Of a stretch of 64,000 nucleotides of DNA, positions 15,201 to 30,200 are shown one piece after another. Origin of the DNA: Lutraria lutraria (lineage: Eukaryota; Mollusca; Bivalvia; Venerida; Mactridae); assembly GCA_964023205.1 (NCBI GenBank), contig OZ026833.1, positions 41,323,137 through 41,387,136 on the forward strand, read 5' to 3'. How positions within the stretch are numbered: position 1 is the first letter of the stretch; every line of letters starts with the position of its first letter. The notes under the pieces are model-generated. The model ran no database searches, was not told the origin of the DNA, and saw only the letters and a program-made list of their open reading frames with translations. Position numbers and translations under genes: made by a program.

Positions 15201-18200
15201 TTACAGTATAATTGATACATTATGGTCTAGACATATAATAGAGCAGAATGAAAGTCTAGCACAGTGCTTGGTGAAGAATGTTCACAGATTTAATCCTGTT
15301 AGTGACAAAACTACAATTCCTAGCAGTATAATAAAAGAAAATTTCATTGAGAGTGATTGATTGCAGACAAAATCTGTGTTGAAATGAATGTGAGATAAAC
15401 TAGTGTAAACTAGAGAACTTAATTTAGCATAGATTTATCTAACCTGTCTTCTTATTCTTAATCTTCTTTGTGCATAAGGCCATCACTAGAGTTCGCCATT
15501 GTAACTGGTCCCTTGCCTATGTCTGTATACTTGGCCCCGGCTCCTGTGTCTTTCCTCATCTCCTTCTCCACTGACTTAAACCAAGTTTCCTTTGAGAATC
15601 TTCATGAGCGTCTTCCAATTGGCATCCAACACATGGCAACTCTGGGGTTGGCTGATTCCACCATATGTCAGACCTGTTTTAAAGGTGATATATTTTCAAT
15701 GTCATCATCTGTCTCTACAGTGTCATTTGATTCTATCAATTTATCTTACTGATCATTGTATAGTCTCGTGACTATGATTAAACCAGCTATGTTTTGTTGC
15801 ATGATTTCATAAGTCTGTGATTGTTGTTTCGTGATAAACTCTAGGTAGTAAAAGCTTAACAGTGGCTTGGCTGTTAATATGTAGTTTAAAGTTAATGGTA
15901 TTGCTATGTTCGGATTAAACTAATGCATTCTCTTTGTATGTTATGTTTGCCTATAATAGTTGTATAGTCTTATTCAAAGAATTGGAAAATGTTGTATGAA
16001 TATTAAAGAATAAGACATATATTTATATTAATTAATATCATGAATATTGTGGTCAGTCATGCAGATAGGATTTACCAGATGGGCTGGACATATCTTTTTG
16101 TATTTACTTTGCATACACATATACAGTAAAATCTGTATTAGTGGCCACCTCTGAATAAAGGTCATCCTGTAAATAAAGGTCATTCTTTCAAAAAAATGTG
16201 GATTATTACGGTTTATGTAGAATAAAATGAATAAAGGTCAACTGTCAATAAAAGCCACACCGTATCTTCTCCAAGGGGTGGCCTTTGTTCACAGGTTTGA
16301 CTGTATAGTGAAGTACAAGATGGTATGTTGAGTACCATGTAGGAATCACTGCTAAATGTTACAGCAGCAGTCAGTAGACTTTTTTAAAAGACATCCAATA
16401 GCAGAATGCAACAGTCTGTATAATGAAAAAAAAAACATGAAATGTCTGTTGCCATGGCATTAAACTCATTCTCATATAAAAACAGTCAGGTTAAAATTCT
16501 CGAAAATAAGTCATTGAATGAAAATACCAGATGTGCTAGATAGCCATTTACAAGTGAGAAGAAGTAATATTATTTTGCTTGAAGGATGACATGTTCTCAG
16601 ATGAAAGTACTGGCATGTTCATGGACTTTCAGTTTTTGCTGACCTGGTCCCGAGTGGCTGCTTTTATTGATTTCATGGCACTAAGCTTAATTTTTTAGTT
16701 TTACTAAATTTTCATTTTTTTGCCTGTTGATGTGAAGTACAGTGTCCAAGTTATTAGAACATACAATGTAATGCTGTTCTAATAATAATCTGAAAACAGA
16801 TACTATCTTTCTCTAGAGATCAAGTATTATGAATTGGAATGTGATTTTATAACCTTAAAAATTAGCTTCTCCTCTAAATACCCATTTTGCATCTATTAAT
16901 GGTAGTCATTTAAGACAGTTAACTGTATAACTGAAAATCTATATCTGTATGACATGTATGTGAAATTTTGTTTGTACAAAACAGATCCAATTAAAGTTTA
17001 TTTATGTTCATATTTACAGATATTCACTGCAGCACCACCATTAGCGATGGGTTTATTTGATAGATACTGTAGCGCCGAGAGTAGGATCAAGTTTCCTGAG
17101 CTATATAAATCTTCACAGAATGCTCAACAGTTCAATGTCAAGGTACGTTTAATGTATGAAAGCATCTGATTGGTTAGTTTTTTGAAGATCTTTTTAAAAT
17201 TGACCAATGGGAAGCCTGCAATTTTAGTCATGGGTTAAGTCCATTGTAAATTTTCTTTGAATATCTCATCTATGTATATTTTTATGTATACTTTATGTGT
17301 GGTGTTTATCTTTGCTGTTTATATGATTACTGTATTTTCATTTATTTTCATTGGGCTCAATTTTCGTAGTTTTTACTAAAATGGCTATTTTATAGGAACA
17401 TAAATTCTTTGATTATGGTTTTTGAAAGAAAAATGCCATATCTCTACACTTGAATTCGTGGGAATTTAATTTCGTGGATTTCGTGGGTCGGCAAATCCAC
17501 GAAATTAAATCCCCAACGAAAATTAATGATTTCACAGTATTTGATACTGAACAGTTGAACCATTAACCTTAATGTGTATACTACCAGCACTCTTGAGATA
17601 ATTCTATGTGGGAATATAATAATCATTTTCATCATTACAAAAGGTCGTCTATTTTGTTGGATGCTTATCTCAGAATGATCAGTTTAATTTTAGATTTTTG
17701 ATAGTATCTGCATTCATTGAAGGGCGCTTTTTGGAACAATATCTATGAACATTCAAACATGAAGACTGCCCTGTGAATATATAAGCCCATTCTTGTTTGT
17801 TTAGAATGAACTTACCACAGAATAAACGCTACCTATCAATAATAGCTGCCTGTTAATAAAGGCAACATTTTATCTTTCCCAAGGATGTGACCTTTGTTCA
17901 CAGGTTTGACCATATCTGGGTTTTCTTTCAGGTGTTCTGGATGTGGATAGCAAACTCTATATTTCATTCCATTCTACTTTTCTGGATGCCAATCATAGCT
18001 TTACAGCAAGGTTAGTGTAGTCTTATTTGAATGTTAAATTTAGCTGCCTATAACCTACTCTTATTAAAAGTAATCATTTTAGTTATTTCTTGCTATTTGA
18101 GGAAGCATACTGATTTGTCTTTTCAGTCAAACAGTCAGTATATTTGTTTGTTTGCAATACCAATTTTCATGACTGTTCATGGCATTTAATCATTTCCAAT

Positions 18201-21200
18201 GTGTCATTATTAAGCTTAGCTAGTGATAGTGATTACTGATAGGTAAAAAGTTACTGATTACTGAAGCCAAAACATCACATTCAAGGGCAGATAACTTGAA
18301 TACAATCTCCGTGACCCACATTTTTTGCTTTAAATATTTCTATTATCACATGCTATGATCATACAAAGTTTTAAAAAAAATCTGTTCATGAATAAGTTTT
18401 CATTCTGCCTATATGTCTATGTGAAAAGTGTAGGATATGTCCTTACGGTTTCCTTAACTAAATGGCACACATTTTGAAGTGTCAGTTTATTTATAGGATT
18501 ATGTTCCAGTACTGACTTCTAATGTTGTAATTTTATTTAAATTCATAAATGTTTATTTCTTACAGATGTTGCCTTTTCTGATGGAAAAGTTGGAAATTAT
18601 TTATTTGTTGGAAATTTTGTTTATACTGTAAGTATGATAATAAGAATTTATTGTAAACCTTAGCATATTTCCAAGCAGCAATGTCTACAGGGAATGTTAT
18701 AATTATCTACAGTACAGTACAACCTCTCCAGAGCAGCCCTCTCTTGAGCAACAACCTCCCCTCAACAACAGCATGTTTCCCACTGCACAATTTGACTATC
18801 AATTTGACCTCTAGAGCAAACAACCTCTCAACAACAACATAATTTTGCTACTCCTAAAGGGTGTTGCTTTGGAGAGGTTGCACAGTATATTAATTCTATA
18901 TTTCCTCACACTTAATCTTTCAAGTCAGGTAAATCATTGAAAACTATTAATTCATTCACTTTTGTGTCCAGCTGTGAACTGAGTTCATGGATTTATTTCT
19001 GTCTTCAATGATTGGTGAATACAATTAGTTAGACAAGTGGTATTTGCTGTTGCATTCACTAGTTAGTTCTTGAATTGTCAGATTGAACATTGTACGATAA
19101 CATAATTATTTACTTCATCCTTATGTTGTATTTAGTGCGCTGGACTCGTAACACGGTCCTGCTTCAAAGCCAAGTCACGACAGCTTATACCCTTGTATTA
19201 GACAAATTAAACAAAATGTCAGTTTTTATGCCCCAGGGGCATATTGTTTTTGGTTTCTTTGTTTGTCTGTTTGTACCAAACTTTAACCTTGCCTATAAAA
19301 ATCAAAACGCTTGCACCTACATTCATCAAACTTCATATGTAGGTTCCTCATGACAACCTCTACAGGACCTGGTCCTGGACCTGTGCATTTTCCGGGCAAC
19401 CAGAGGGGGAATGGTGTTTATAAAACACATCTTGTTCCTCCATAATTATGTGTAGAAGTTACCAGCTCCTTTAGGAAAGGTAGGTTAGGACTGGTTAGAA
19501 TACTGATCAGGAAAACAGGAGAACTGACAGCTGTATATTACTGAAGTATTGTTGCAAATGGCATTAAACCCACTGAAATGAAAATGGTCCTTTCTTCAGT
19601 TTGTATAATTATTATTTTTCTGTTACAGTATGTTGTTGTCACTGTATGTTTAAAAGCTGGATTAGAAACAAGTGCTTGGACCTGGGTAAGTTTATTATAT
19701 TAACCTGTACCCTGACTGTCTTGTTTTGTTATATGATACCTTAATTATAGTTCTGAATATCCCATTGGGGTCATTAATCATAGAATATATTCAAAATGTT
19801 ATACGTTCTCTGAGAATTACTAGATTTTTTAAGTCTTCCCAAGTATTTAACTTGCAATGCACTTCATTGTGAATTTTTTTTTCTATCAGAACTTCTTAAT
19901 GCTTCCAGTTAACAAATAACTTTATAGTCCAATGTAGAACCATCAATTATTGCTGATGGTGCATCAATTTTTAAATTATTAGCTAATAATTAAATTTTAA
20001 TTGACAATCTTGTTAGGACAAATTAAATTCAGAATTGTCATTTTAAACCCCTCCAATTGATTAATTCTGTTATTTTATAGTTGACACATTTAGCAATCTG
20101 GGGAAGTATAGGTAGCTGGTTCCTGTTTCTGATTGTATACAGTCATGTGTACCCAACTATAAACCTGGCACCAGAAATGGTCGGCATGGTGAGTATTAAT
20201 GCTTTTGAGGATTTTGTTCATGGCACATGCATGAATAATTTTCTGGAACAATTTTTTTGTAAAAATATTTATTTTGGGCAATAAAATTTAATGGTCTTCA
20301 CGATCAGATCTTAAAGTTTTTGAATTGATGTGCAAATTGAAACTAATCTTAGTAGATTTTATCAGTTATTGGAGAGCAGAGCTTCTCCATAGGGATCATG
20401 CTAGTCCATACATGCTTTCTGCACCATCCTAATGATTGCTTCAGTGAAAAATCGATCTACCTCAGATCTATATGTCGGAACAAAAACACAGTCTTGGACA
20501 TTTCTTTAAATACAGCAGTACTACAAGAACTTTAATATTAAAAGAGAAAGATAATGAAGACTGTGATGTACATAACTTAAATGTCTACCATTTATTAGTA
20601 AACATCGTGTACACTTTTGAATAAGTACTTGACTATGAATCATGCTGGTATGTTGAAATGTATCTTTTATTGTGTGATTTTATTATACTGTCATAGCTGA
20701 ATAATAACACAGTCTCTAAATGCGATTTTTTTAGCCTCATACCACAGTCAATAATTTTCATTTATTTTACTGTTAGACAATGTCCCTTTTCTCATGTCTA
20801 TATGGTATAAGTGGCACATATACAGACATGTACATTCGACAACCAGTAAAAACGAAAATTATCGTATTACTTACAAAAGTAAATGAATCTCAGCAAAGCA
20901 AAATATAAATGCTAGCATTGATCGTGAAATTATGCAATTTTGACAGTTTAATAAAATCGCACCATACATTATAGTGATGTTACTAATCATATATACATGT
21001 GTTACAGGATCGCTATGTGCTGGGTTGTTCTATATTTTGGATGGGATTACTTCTCATACCATTTACATGTCTAATCAGGGATATAGCTTGGAAAGTGTAA
21101 GTATTTGTATATTCTTCATTTTCCTATCTTTTTAACATTAGGGATGTGATTTTTATCACGGACCAGATGATCATAATTTTTTTTGTCAAATGATAAAAAC

Positions 21201-24200
21201 TGAAGATATAGAGGGAGTGTAAGCCCATTCCCTCAGTTAGGTTATGAAAAATATTTATGCATAGTTATTGCCAGTAGAATAACAAGTATTAATATTTCCC
21301 AACCATTATTGAAAGCTGTCTGGTTGTATTTTTTAACAGTCCTTTCTGCTCAGCAACCAATTATATCAACTGTCATATGTAATATGTTTAATCTATCAAA
21401 CCAACTAATTGTAGTTATAAGGAATTGGATATGTACAGTCAAACGTATGTAAGCAACTACCTCTAAATAAAGGCCACCTGTAATTAAAGGCCATATTTTG
21501 TATCTACCAAGGCTGGCCTTTGTTCACAGTTTCGACTGAATGAATTTGTTAAGAAAAGAACGTGTGTTTATGAAAATATTCCTGTTTATTTTAGATTGAG
21601 ACGAACCATGTTTAAGACATTACGAGAGAAGGTACAGGAAGCAGAGATAGCTCATGTAGATCCAACCACGATTGTCTTACGTTCTACTAAGAAAAGGTCT
21701 GTGCTTTTAAGTTATAATTATATCCATGGCAAAATATTTAAGTTGATGGGAATGTAATGTTAAGTGAAACTACAATGTCGAAACTATTCGGGACCTTTAA
21801 AAAAGCCATCTAAATATTGTCGTGGTCTCATATACAAGTTTAAATGTATAGGATTCAATTGAATAAAGGTTGTTACACAGAAGTGGTCATATTGTTGAAG
21901 TGGTCACTATGGAAGGTTTTACTGTAGAGCTAGTCTCAGATTATTTCTTATTAAAAGCTAAAGTAAAAATCTATTTTCTCATTAAATATTTCATGTTTGT
22001 CAGTTATTGATACCAATGTGAGTTTTTTGCAAGGCACAAATCTCTTAATTAAATAGCTCGAATTTGATACATCAATAATAAAGGTGGGAATGTGTTCTAT
22101 TTGAGGTATTTTGGAATACCACAAGCATGTTAATTTCCTATTCTTATTGATTTTAACTCCTGCTTGATTTCTTTCATACAGTTAGATATTTTTTATTTCT
22201 GTAACAATTTTTTTACCTCAGATTAACAGAGACAGCCCGCTTGTTACGCAATGTATTTTCCCGTTCTATGAATCGGGTACCAACAGGGGATCAACCACGT
22301 AAGTCTTCGATTGATTATCTTGTATATGATATAATGATCATTGATATTTCTTCCTTATTTGTAGCTATAAGTATCACTACATATTTATTTTGAATATTAA
22401 GGTTACTCAGTTTACAAACTTATTTATTGGGTGGTATCTTTTATTTGCATTCACTTATGTGGTATAATAACTTTTTCCTTCTATATAATGAATCTTTATC
22501 TGATCTTGTAAATGAAAAGGAGAATCGTTTTATACCATCTACAGTCAAACCTGTGAACTAAGGCCACTCTTAGGAAAGACATATTACGGCATTTATTGAC
22601 TGCACAGTGGCCTTTATTCGGAGGTCATTTTGTTCTAATTAATCAGTGACAGTTTTTAAAAGAATAGCCTTTATTCACAGGATGGCTTTTATAAGGAGGT
22701 GGCCGCTAACACAAGTTTGACTGTTTATGGTAAAAATAAGTAAATTTGAAAAATAAAATACATAATGGCTCCTTAGGGCCTGTGCTTATAGACCTTATAT
22801 TAAGTGCAATTCCATAGACTTGAATATTTTCATTGACTTGTATATTATAAGATGTTCTTTGATTTTGTGACTTATCACTGATTTCTTGGTCTATGTTAAT
22901 CAAGATAAAATGTATATATATACCAACAGGACACTTACAACACACTGTAATCATTTTGCTTTTAATTATTGTAACATTGAATGTTTTGAAAATTTTCTCT
23001 ATCTAGTAACTTTATACTGTTTATTCTTAATTCCATTTAAATTCTTGGGTTGAAAATCTCATTTTTCTGTCACATTGTAATAAAATTTCATTATGAAGTC
23101 TATGTGTTAGTCATTTTGTTGTAAATTTCAATCAAATTGTTCATATTTGAAGATGTTTTCATTTTTGTTTGGAATTCAGAAGCATACTACATGTATGATA
23201 AAGATAACTGTTTTGATATGTCACCAGTTTAAGAATCTTCTGTAATTTAATATTTTATCTGACATGCATTACTCCTTACTATAAAAGCTATCCATTCCTT
23301 TATTTCTTTAACAATCACAGTATTAACTGAAAATTCAACTTACAACTAGTTATATGTCCAGCCACTGTCAGTTGTGGGGGCTGAAATGGTATCATGTTAA
23401 ATCTCCTGTCCAGTCGCATTTCAAAACAACTTCACAAGAGACAGTGTGTTGTGCGTATGAACCATGCCTCCCAAGATCAAGGTCACACTTGAAGGTCAAA
23501 GGTCAAATATTGGGTTTGCTTTGTCTAGGCTGCAACTCAATTGTTCATTGAAAGGAATCCATTTTCTTTATTGTTGGTGGCAAGTGGCAAAAATGTCCTG
23601 TTAGGGCTGTTACTGTGATGAGGGCAAAAATAACATTAACATGTCTGTGTCAAAGTAGCATGTGGGGGTATTCATCAAGTCTGTGACAAGTCCTAGTTTG
23701 TATCTTCCCTTTAGTTAAATTATTGTGAAGTTTACTATAAGTTCAATTCTGGATTTTAATAAATACAAGAAGAGATAATTACAAATATGAATTCTGAATG
23801 ATGTAAAAAAATAGGAAAGCATTATAATTCTAAATTCCTCTGTAATGAATTCATGCATTTGTTTTATTAAGATATTCGTTTAATTTTATTTCTGTTTCTC
23901 ATGGTCACAGTATAGCGTGATATTTGACTGTGCTCTTTAAATCCTTTTATTTTCAACATTGAATTGTATAGATGTTGTTTTATAGATATGCGTTAACTGT
24001 ATATTATGATTATAACAGCTCCATCGCCTACACCATCACGTTCATCTGCCAGTTTGTATTTCATTTTATTTTATTTTTCTTGATACATACTATATGTATA
24101 CTAACCATCTGATACCCTGATTCAAGTGACTCTACTTTCTGTGGTTTCATATTATTACTTATAACAGTATCATTGTGACAGCATTTATGCTTGGATTGCT

Positions 24201-27200
24201 AGAGGATTGTTAAGTGATGCTGTTAAACCTGTGAACAGTGGTCATCCTTGGGAAAAACAAAATGTGGCCTTTATTGACAGGTGGCCTTTATTTGGAGGTC
24301 AGATTGTTCCAAATAATAAGTGATAGTTTTTTGAAAGAATGGTCTTTTTTCACTAGGTGTCCTTAATTTGGGGGTGGCTGCTAACACAGGTGTGTGTGAC
24401 TGTAGTCTGACAGGACTTTTTGATGGTATTAATCTTACAAGGAGGCAGTGATGAAGTGAATAAAAATGCATTGATTATTAATCATAAAACATGTTCAGTT
24501 GTCTGTGGGTCTTTAAACTCCTATATCACTTCATTTATTTATATTTTACTTTGATTTTTATTCAAAAATATCAAAAACGTTCTTTTCATGTAGATTCCCT
24601 TTTATATACAGAAACACCTGTGTTTGCAGCCTTCTCCATATAATGGCTATCCTGTGAGAAAAGACCATTAGGTTAAAAACTGTCATTAATTATATAGAAC
24701 AAAATGACCTTAGAATAAAGGTCACCTGTCATTAAAGGCCACATTTTGCTCCTTTTTGTGTCAGTTCAATATGAATAAATCAAGATATCCCAGCAAATGT
24801 TTACGAGCTGCAATAAGTATGTTACGGATTTTATAGATTGTAGATTTGCTATGAATATATGTGTATCAGATGTTAACCAGGCTATTTGCATCATCCAGCA
24901 TTTACTGACAGAAACTAACTATCATACTACAGGTGTGGAGAAATCAGTGTGTAAAGTCAATGTTTGTTCATGCAAGTATTTGGAAGAGAATTCCAAGCCT
25001 TCAGTTTTGAAAGAACTCACAAAATTGGGAGTACATGTATTTCCATACTTAGTCATAATTTCAGACTTCTTATCTTATTTCGAATTACAACTATCAAAAT
25101 CAAATATTTTCTAAATCCTGTTTGGGAAAATGTGAATTTTTTAAACAAAATCTTACTCTGATTCCCCCCCCCCCAAATTCCATGGTCACTAAGTTAAGAG
25201 TTTTCTTCTTTTTAATTTTCTGTATTATAAAACAGGATAATTTTTAAGTATTTGTTTAATGGAAATGTTAACTTTACATGATTTCTTCATATCTAGCTTA
25301 TATATCCTACAGCACTACAGAGCTTTATAGATAACTGCATTGAATCAGATACAAAAATGATATACTATTCAAAATTGGATAAGGATCACTTACTCAATGT
25401 TTGAATTGTCTAAACATACAACTATGTAATATACAGTCTTACATGCTTCAATGAAATTCATAATTTTTTTTTTTTTTTGCACAGGTGTAATTATGAAGCA
25501 ATCACTACAAGCAATATCATTAGTGATCCTTATCAAATTTTGAGTAGTACATATGCTAGATAATCTGTATGATGTAATATTATCAAGAAATGATATACCA
25601 ATATTTCCTTTGTACTGTAGTTTTATAATGTCAAACCCCTGTGTTTAGCCAGTCTAATATGAAATTATAAATAGATGTTTGTAGACCAGTCCTAAGATGG
25701 ACATTTCAGGTTTTATGCCTGCTTTCAGAGTGTTTTTTTTTCAGTGATATACTAGCCAGTTTTCCTAAATTCAGTACTAGTCCTTACCTTGTTCTCCGCA
25801 TAGTATCAACATCTACCCAATCCACATCTATGATAAGCTTCGGAGGACAAATGCTTTCAGACACAATTTCTTCAACTAGATTGTCACAATGAATGACATG
25901 CGTCACACCCTGGGTTAATCTCATGAACTAAATGTCCATAATGGTTACATTCTATTGAGCTAATATGCAGGCTCTGAAAATGAAGGCCATTAAGTGTTCA
26001 ATATCGAGATTCACTCTCTCTCATCCAGTCATACGTTTGCCTTTGTGAGTGGACTTTTCAAAGATTTGTTGCCACAATTTACCCTACCATTTATGATTAG
26101 AAATTGTACATGCTATCTTTCTATTTAAAAAAAACAATGTAAAATTTGTTCATTCCATTTAAATGCTTCTTACTTAATAAGCCAATGTGGTCTTTACATA
26201 CAAGTATGACTGTTTTGGAAGCTTTAGAGCATGTACAATGTCATTCTAGAATGAATCATCTTATAATGTTATACATTTTTTTGTAGCATGTTTATATATA
26301 GCCAATACTGTATACACAGATTGTTCATTACATGTATTAGAAATTAAATGACCAGTCAATTTTTTCTCATTTGGTGTGACTGCTCTCTTCAAAGTCATAC
26401 TATACCTTGGCTGAGAAATCATGCTTTGGAGAGAGTATGTGGTTATTATCCAGTTAATTCGTTTATTGTATGAGTAAGATATAAGGCTGCCTATTTTGGT
26501 ATATGCTCAATGCATGCTTCAAGATGTTCTTGAATAATTAATAAAGACTGAAAGAAATATTTTAGAGAGAGGAAATAAGTCAACACAAGATGTTGTCCTC
26601 GATGATATTCCTTTATTTGCATAGATATATTATGTTTGTTTATATGGTGATCAATCCTGTATATCCACAGTATGATAGTAATTTAGTGGTTGTTGACCTG
26701 TACAATGCTCCCGTCCAACCAGCAAGTATTAAGATGTTCCTATGAAAGCAGTTGTTTAAGTCATAATTATCATTGTTTCTTCCTAAAATATAGAACAGAC
26801 AAGGATAACGTCATCTAATGTTGATAATTGGGTTGTTGTATCTTGATGTAAGTAATTTATAGAGATGTTATACCTGGCAGTTTGGATGTTGAGGGTACCA
26901 GGTTGTTTTCTAATATCATTAATGAATGTCTTAACTTGTTCCTTGTTAAAGACTAATGAAAATTTGATAAAATTGGTGCCAGTTGGAGCCGGATTCAAAC
27001 ATTTATTCAATATTGTGTAGCCAGATTGGACTGGTTCCCAGCTAAATGTCTAATATGGTTCCTGGCTGATAATCCTGATCCATGATTTTATAGTTATAGT
27101 TGCAGAAAATGGTTCCTGTATTTAAATCTTAAATATTAAGGTTACATGGCGGTGTTTGTGATTAGTTGCATGGTAAATTGTGACAAATATACATGTAGTA

Positions 27201-30200
27201 AATGATTGACATAGTCTTATTGGGGAATGGAGATGCATGATTGACATATAAGGATATGTTGTATAGTAATGATTATGTATTTTGTCTTAATAAAGGGGTT
27301 TTGAAATGAATGCTATTTAGATGATAACTTGTTGTTTTGCAAGCAGCATACACTCACATTGTGTCAGCATAAGCAGGTGATGTATACAAGCATGTGTGGT
27401 AAAGGTTTTCAGATATTCCTGGATTTTAATGAGTGTGGCTTAGTACTTTATGATCAGTCTATGAAAGGGAATCTGTGCTTTATTATACCCCCTTTCTAAG
27501 AAAAGGGGTATATTGCTTTGCACATGTTGGTCGTTCCATCCGTCTGTCCATAACCAAACCTTGTCTGGGCAATAACTAGACAACTATTTGGCCTAACCTC
27601 AGATTTGGTTGGGAGGTTGGTCATCACATGCAGATGACCCCTATTGATTTTTAGTTCAAAAGGTCTAGGTCTTACTATCCAGTTGGCTTTTAAGGGGCAT
27701 CTATGTTTCACAAACACTTCTTGTTATAATTTGTTTTATGGTTGCGAAGCAATGAAATGTAAAATTTTGTATTTTTCATCAGTGTACCTCAGCTACTAGA
27801 AATATAATAATGCCAATGATAGCTTATTCAATTATTTAACCTTTTTATTGCTACAGAGTAATTCCTTACTGAAGTTTAGCTTCTACATGTATTTTTTGTC
27901 ACATTTAAACATTTGTGACCTTCATTATAGACACTGTTTTGCTATTGACTGCTGTTGACATTGTTGACTGCTGTTGACATTGCTGACTACTGTTGACATT
28001 TATTACTTCTGTTGACTGCTGTCGACATTGTTGACTACTGTTGACATTGCTGACTGCTCATTGCTGACTGCTGTTGACATGTAGACTTTTATTTCTGCTA
28101 CTGTTGACATTCATGATAATTGTTGATATATTCTTATAATATTGCTATTATTGTTGACATTACTATTTGTTGATGACATCACTGGCTGATAATGATGTTA
28201 CTATCTGTTGATGACATTACTGACTGATGATGACATGTGAGACTCTTGACATTCAGTTGCTATTGATAACATAACCTGCTGTCATTGATTTGAATATGCT
28301 GATTAAAGTGATTGTACAATTATTTCATTCATTTATTGACTGGCATAATGGACAGAAGCATAACTGTACCCCATGTATATAATTATAAAGTTGCAGCCTT
28401 AAAGGGACAAAATTGTCATTTACTTTGAAATTATACATTTATCAAATGTTGTAACCAACTTATATTATATCATTAAACTCCTTTTCCAAAAAAAAGATGA
28501 TTATATTGACTAAATTGAAACATTTGTTACTGCTCATCTTATGTTAGAGCCCTACATCATTCCTTGTGTGTGTTCTTGATTATTTTGTCTTTTTTTGAAT
28601 TGATTATTTAGGGGTCATCAGACATTATAAATGAGCTCAATCTCTTTAGCTTTTATTTTGACAATGTTCTGTATGTTCCACCCTTATATGTTTGCATTAA
28701 TATTCTTCTATTTCATGGTGGGAAAATCTTGTCTTTGCTGGTATTCTGTTAGAATATTTTGATTCTTTTTAAACAATGTTTTACTCTCTTCATATGGTCA
28801 TCAAACAAATGTCGATGCTTTGCAATTGCCAGTAAAACTACTGGTTCGTGCATTGATTGGATTATTCTGTTCTGGGTTGAAAATTTCCCTCTGGCCATGC
28901 TGTGACCAATCACTGTACTGTATAATTGCACTTCCATTTTGTTATTTACTTTTCCATATTGTCCTGGCTTTGTATATAGAAAAGCTTTTTATTCCATGTG
29001 CTGTCTATTTCCTACCTAACTCCTGATTATTGCTCACCCTCCCTACACGATAAAGTTACCTGTTAGCTTACAATTTTAGTCATCCATAAAGGTAAATTAA
29101 AGTATTTTAAAGCCATTTAATCTTTGCCAAGCTATTGTTAATAATAGGTTTTACTTTTATATCCATTGTTTCATATTATGTATTAGATTTATTTTATTAG
29201 ACTTGAGATTGGACAGCAGACTCAATTTTCTGTGTACTCAGAATCTTATTGTGATAGACATACAACGTATGATGCCAATATCAGCTTTATTGTTTAGCAT
29301 TCTTCTCTAAGATTTGAGCTACATGTTCTCATTTGTCTGAAATGAATTTAGCTGAAAAATTAGATTTGAGTTTTTGTGTCCAAACTCAAACTTTGTAATA
29401 GTCTTAGACTGACTTTTTTTAGGTGTTATAAGATCATCATTAGCATTCAAATATGTTTTACATTGAATCATTTCTAAGTTATTTTTTTTATTAATTGAAG
29501 ATTATTGTTGTATTCTGTTGTGCTAGTATATACAATGTACAGTACTTATGTCATTTGGTTGGTTTTTGTATGAAGCTGTTGTAACTTGGGGTTTGTAAAG
29601 CAGCAGTTAGGTTACTTGTGCCAAACTGTCAAGATGATTGTTTGAAATCTTCTTGAAGCTTGTGATAGTGTTGTTTTAAAGTAATAATTCTATGCTTTAT
29701 TTACATTCATATTATCTTTCTTTATAATTTCAGATGGGTTTGCATTCTCTCAAGAGGAACATGGCTCCATTGCTCAGGTTTGTTCTATGTTTCTTTTGTG
29801 TAATAGTGTACAGTTAGTTCATAGGTATTTATGGAAAAGTCAAAACTATAGTCTGGAGGTGGAGGGGTGATTTTTTAACTGTTGTAGGTTGAGGGCAACA
29901 GGTCAAAATGTCATCCCAACACTGAGCATGGTTCGCAATAAGTTTGTGGCCAACAGGCCCAATAGCTAGACTAATAGACCTTTTTTGGGGGGGGGGGGGT
30001 CCAGGCATTTTCTAGCAATATTTTATAAACTGTTGAGATTCCTAACCGGCCCAAACACATTTCTAAGCGGCTAAATTGGCCTGCAGCCTGCTGTTATTGA
30101 GAACCCTGACTGAGGGCCACAGTTTTAGGCACACAATGTGTCTGTACTGTTGTATGGTATGCTGTCAGTGATTAAGGAACTGATACATTAGCATAATTTC

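Noticed and set aside
24797..25114. 105-residue open frame in the flippase's long intron
   Set aside because: No recognisable domain, no good splice or start context, one overlapping frame of equal quality. Could be chance.
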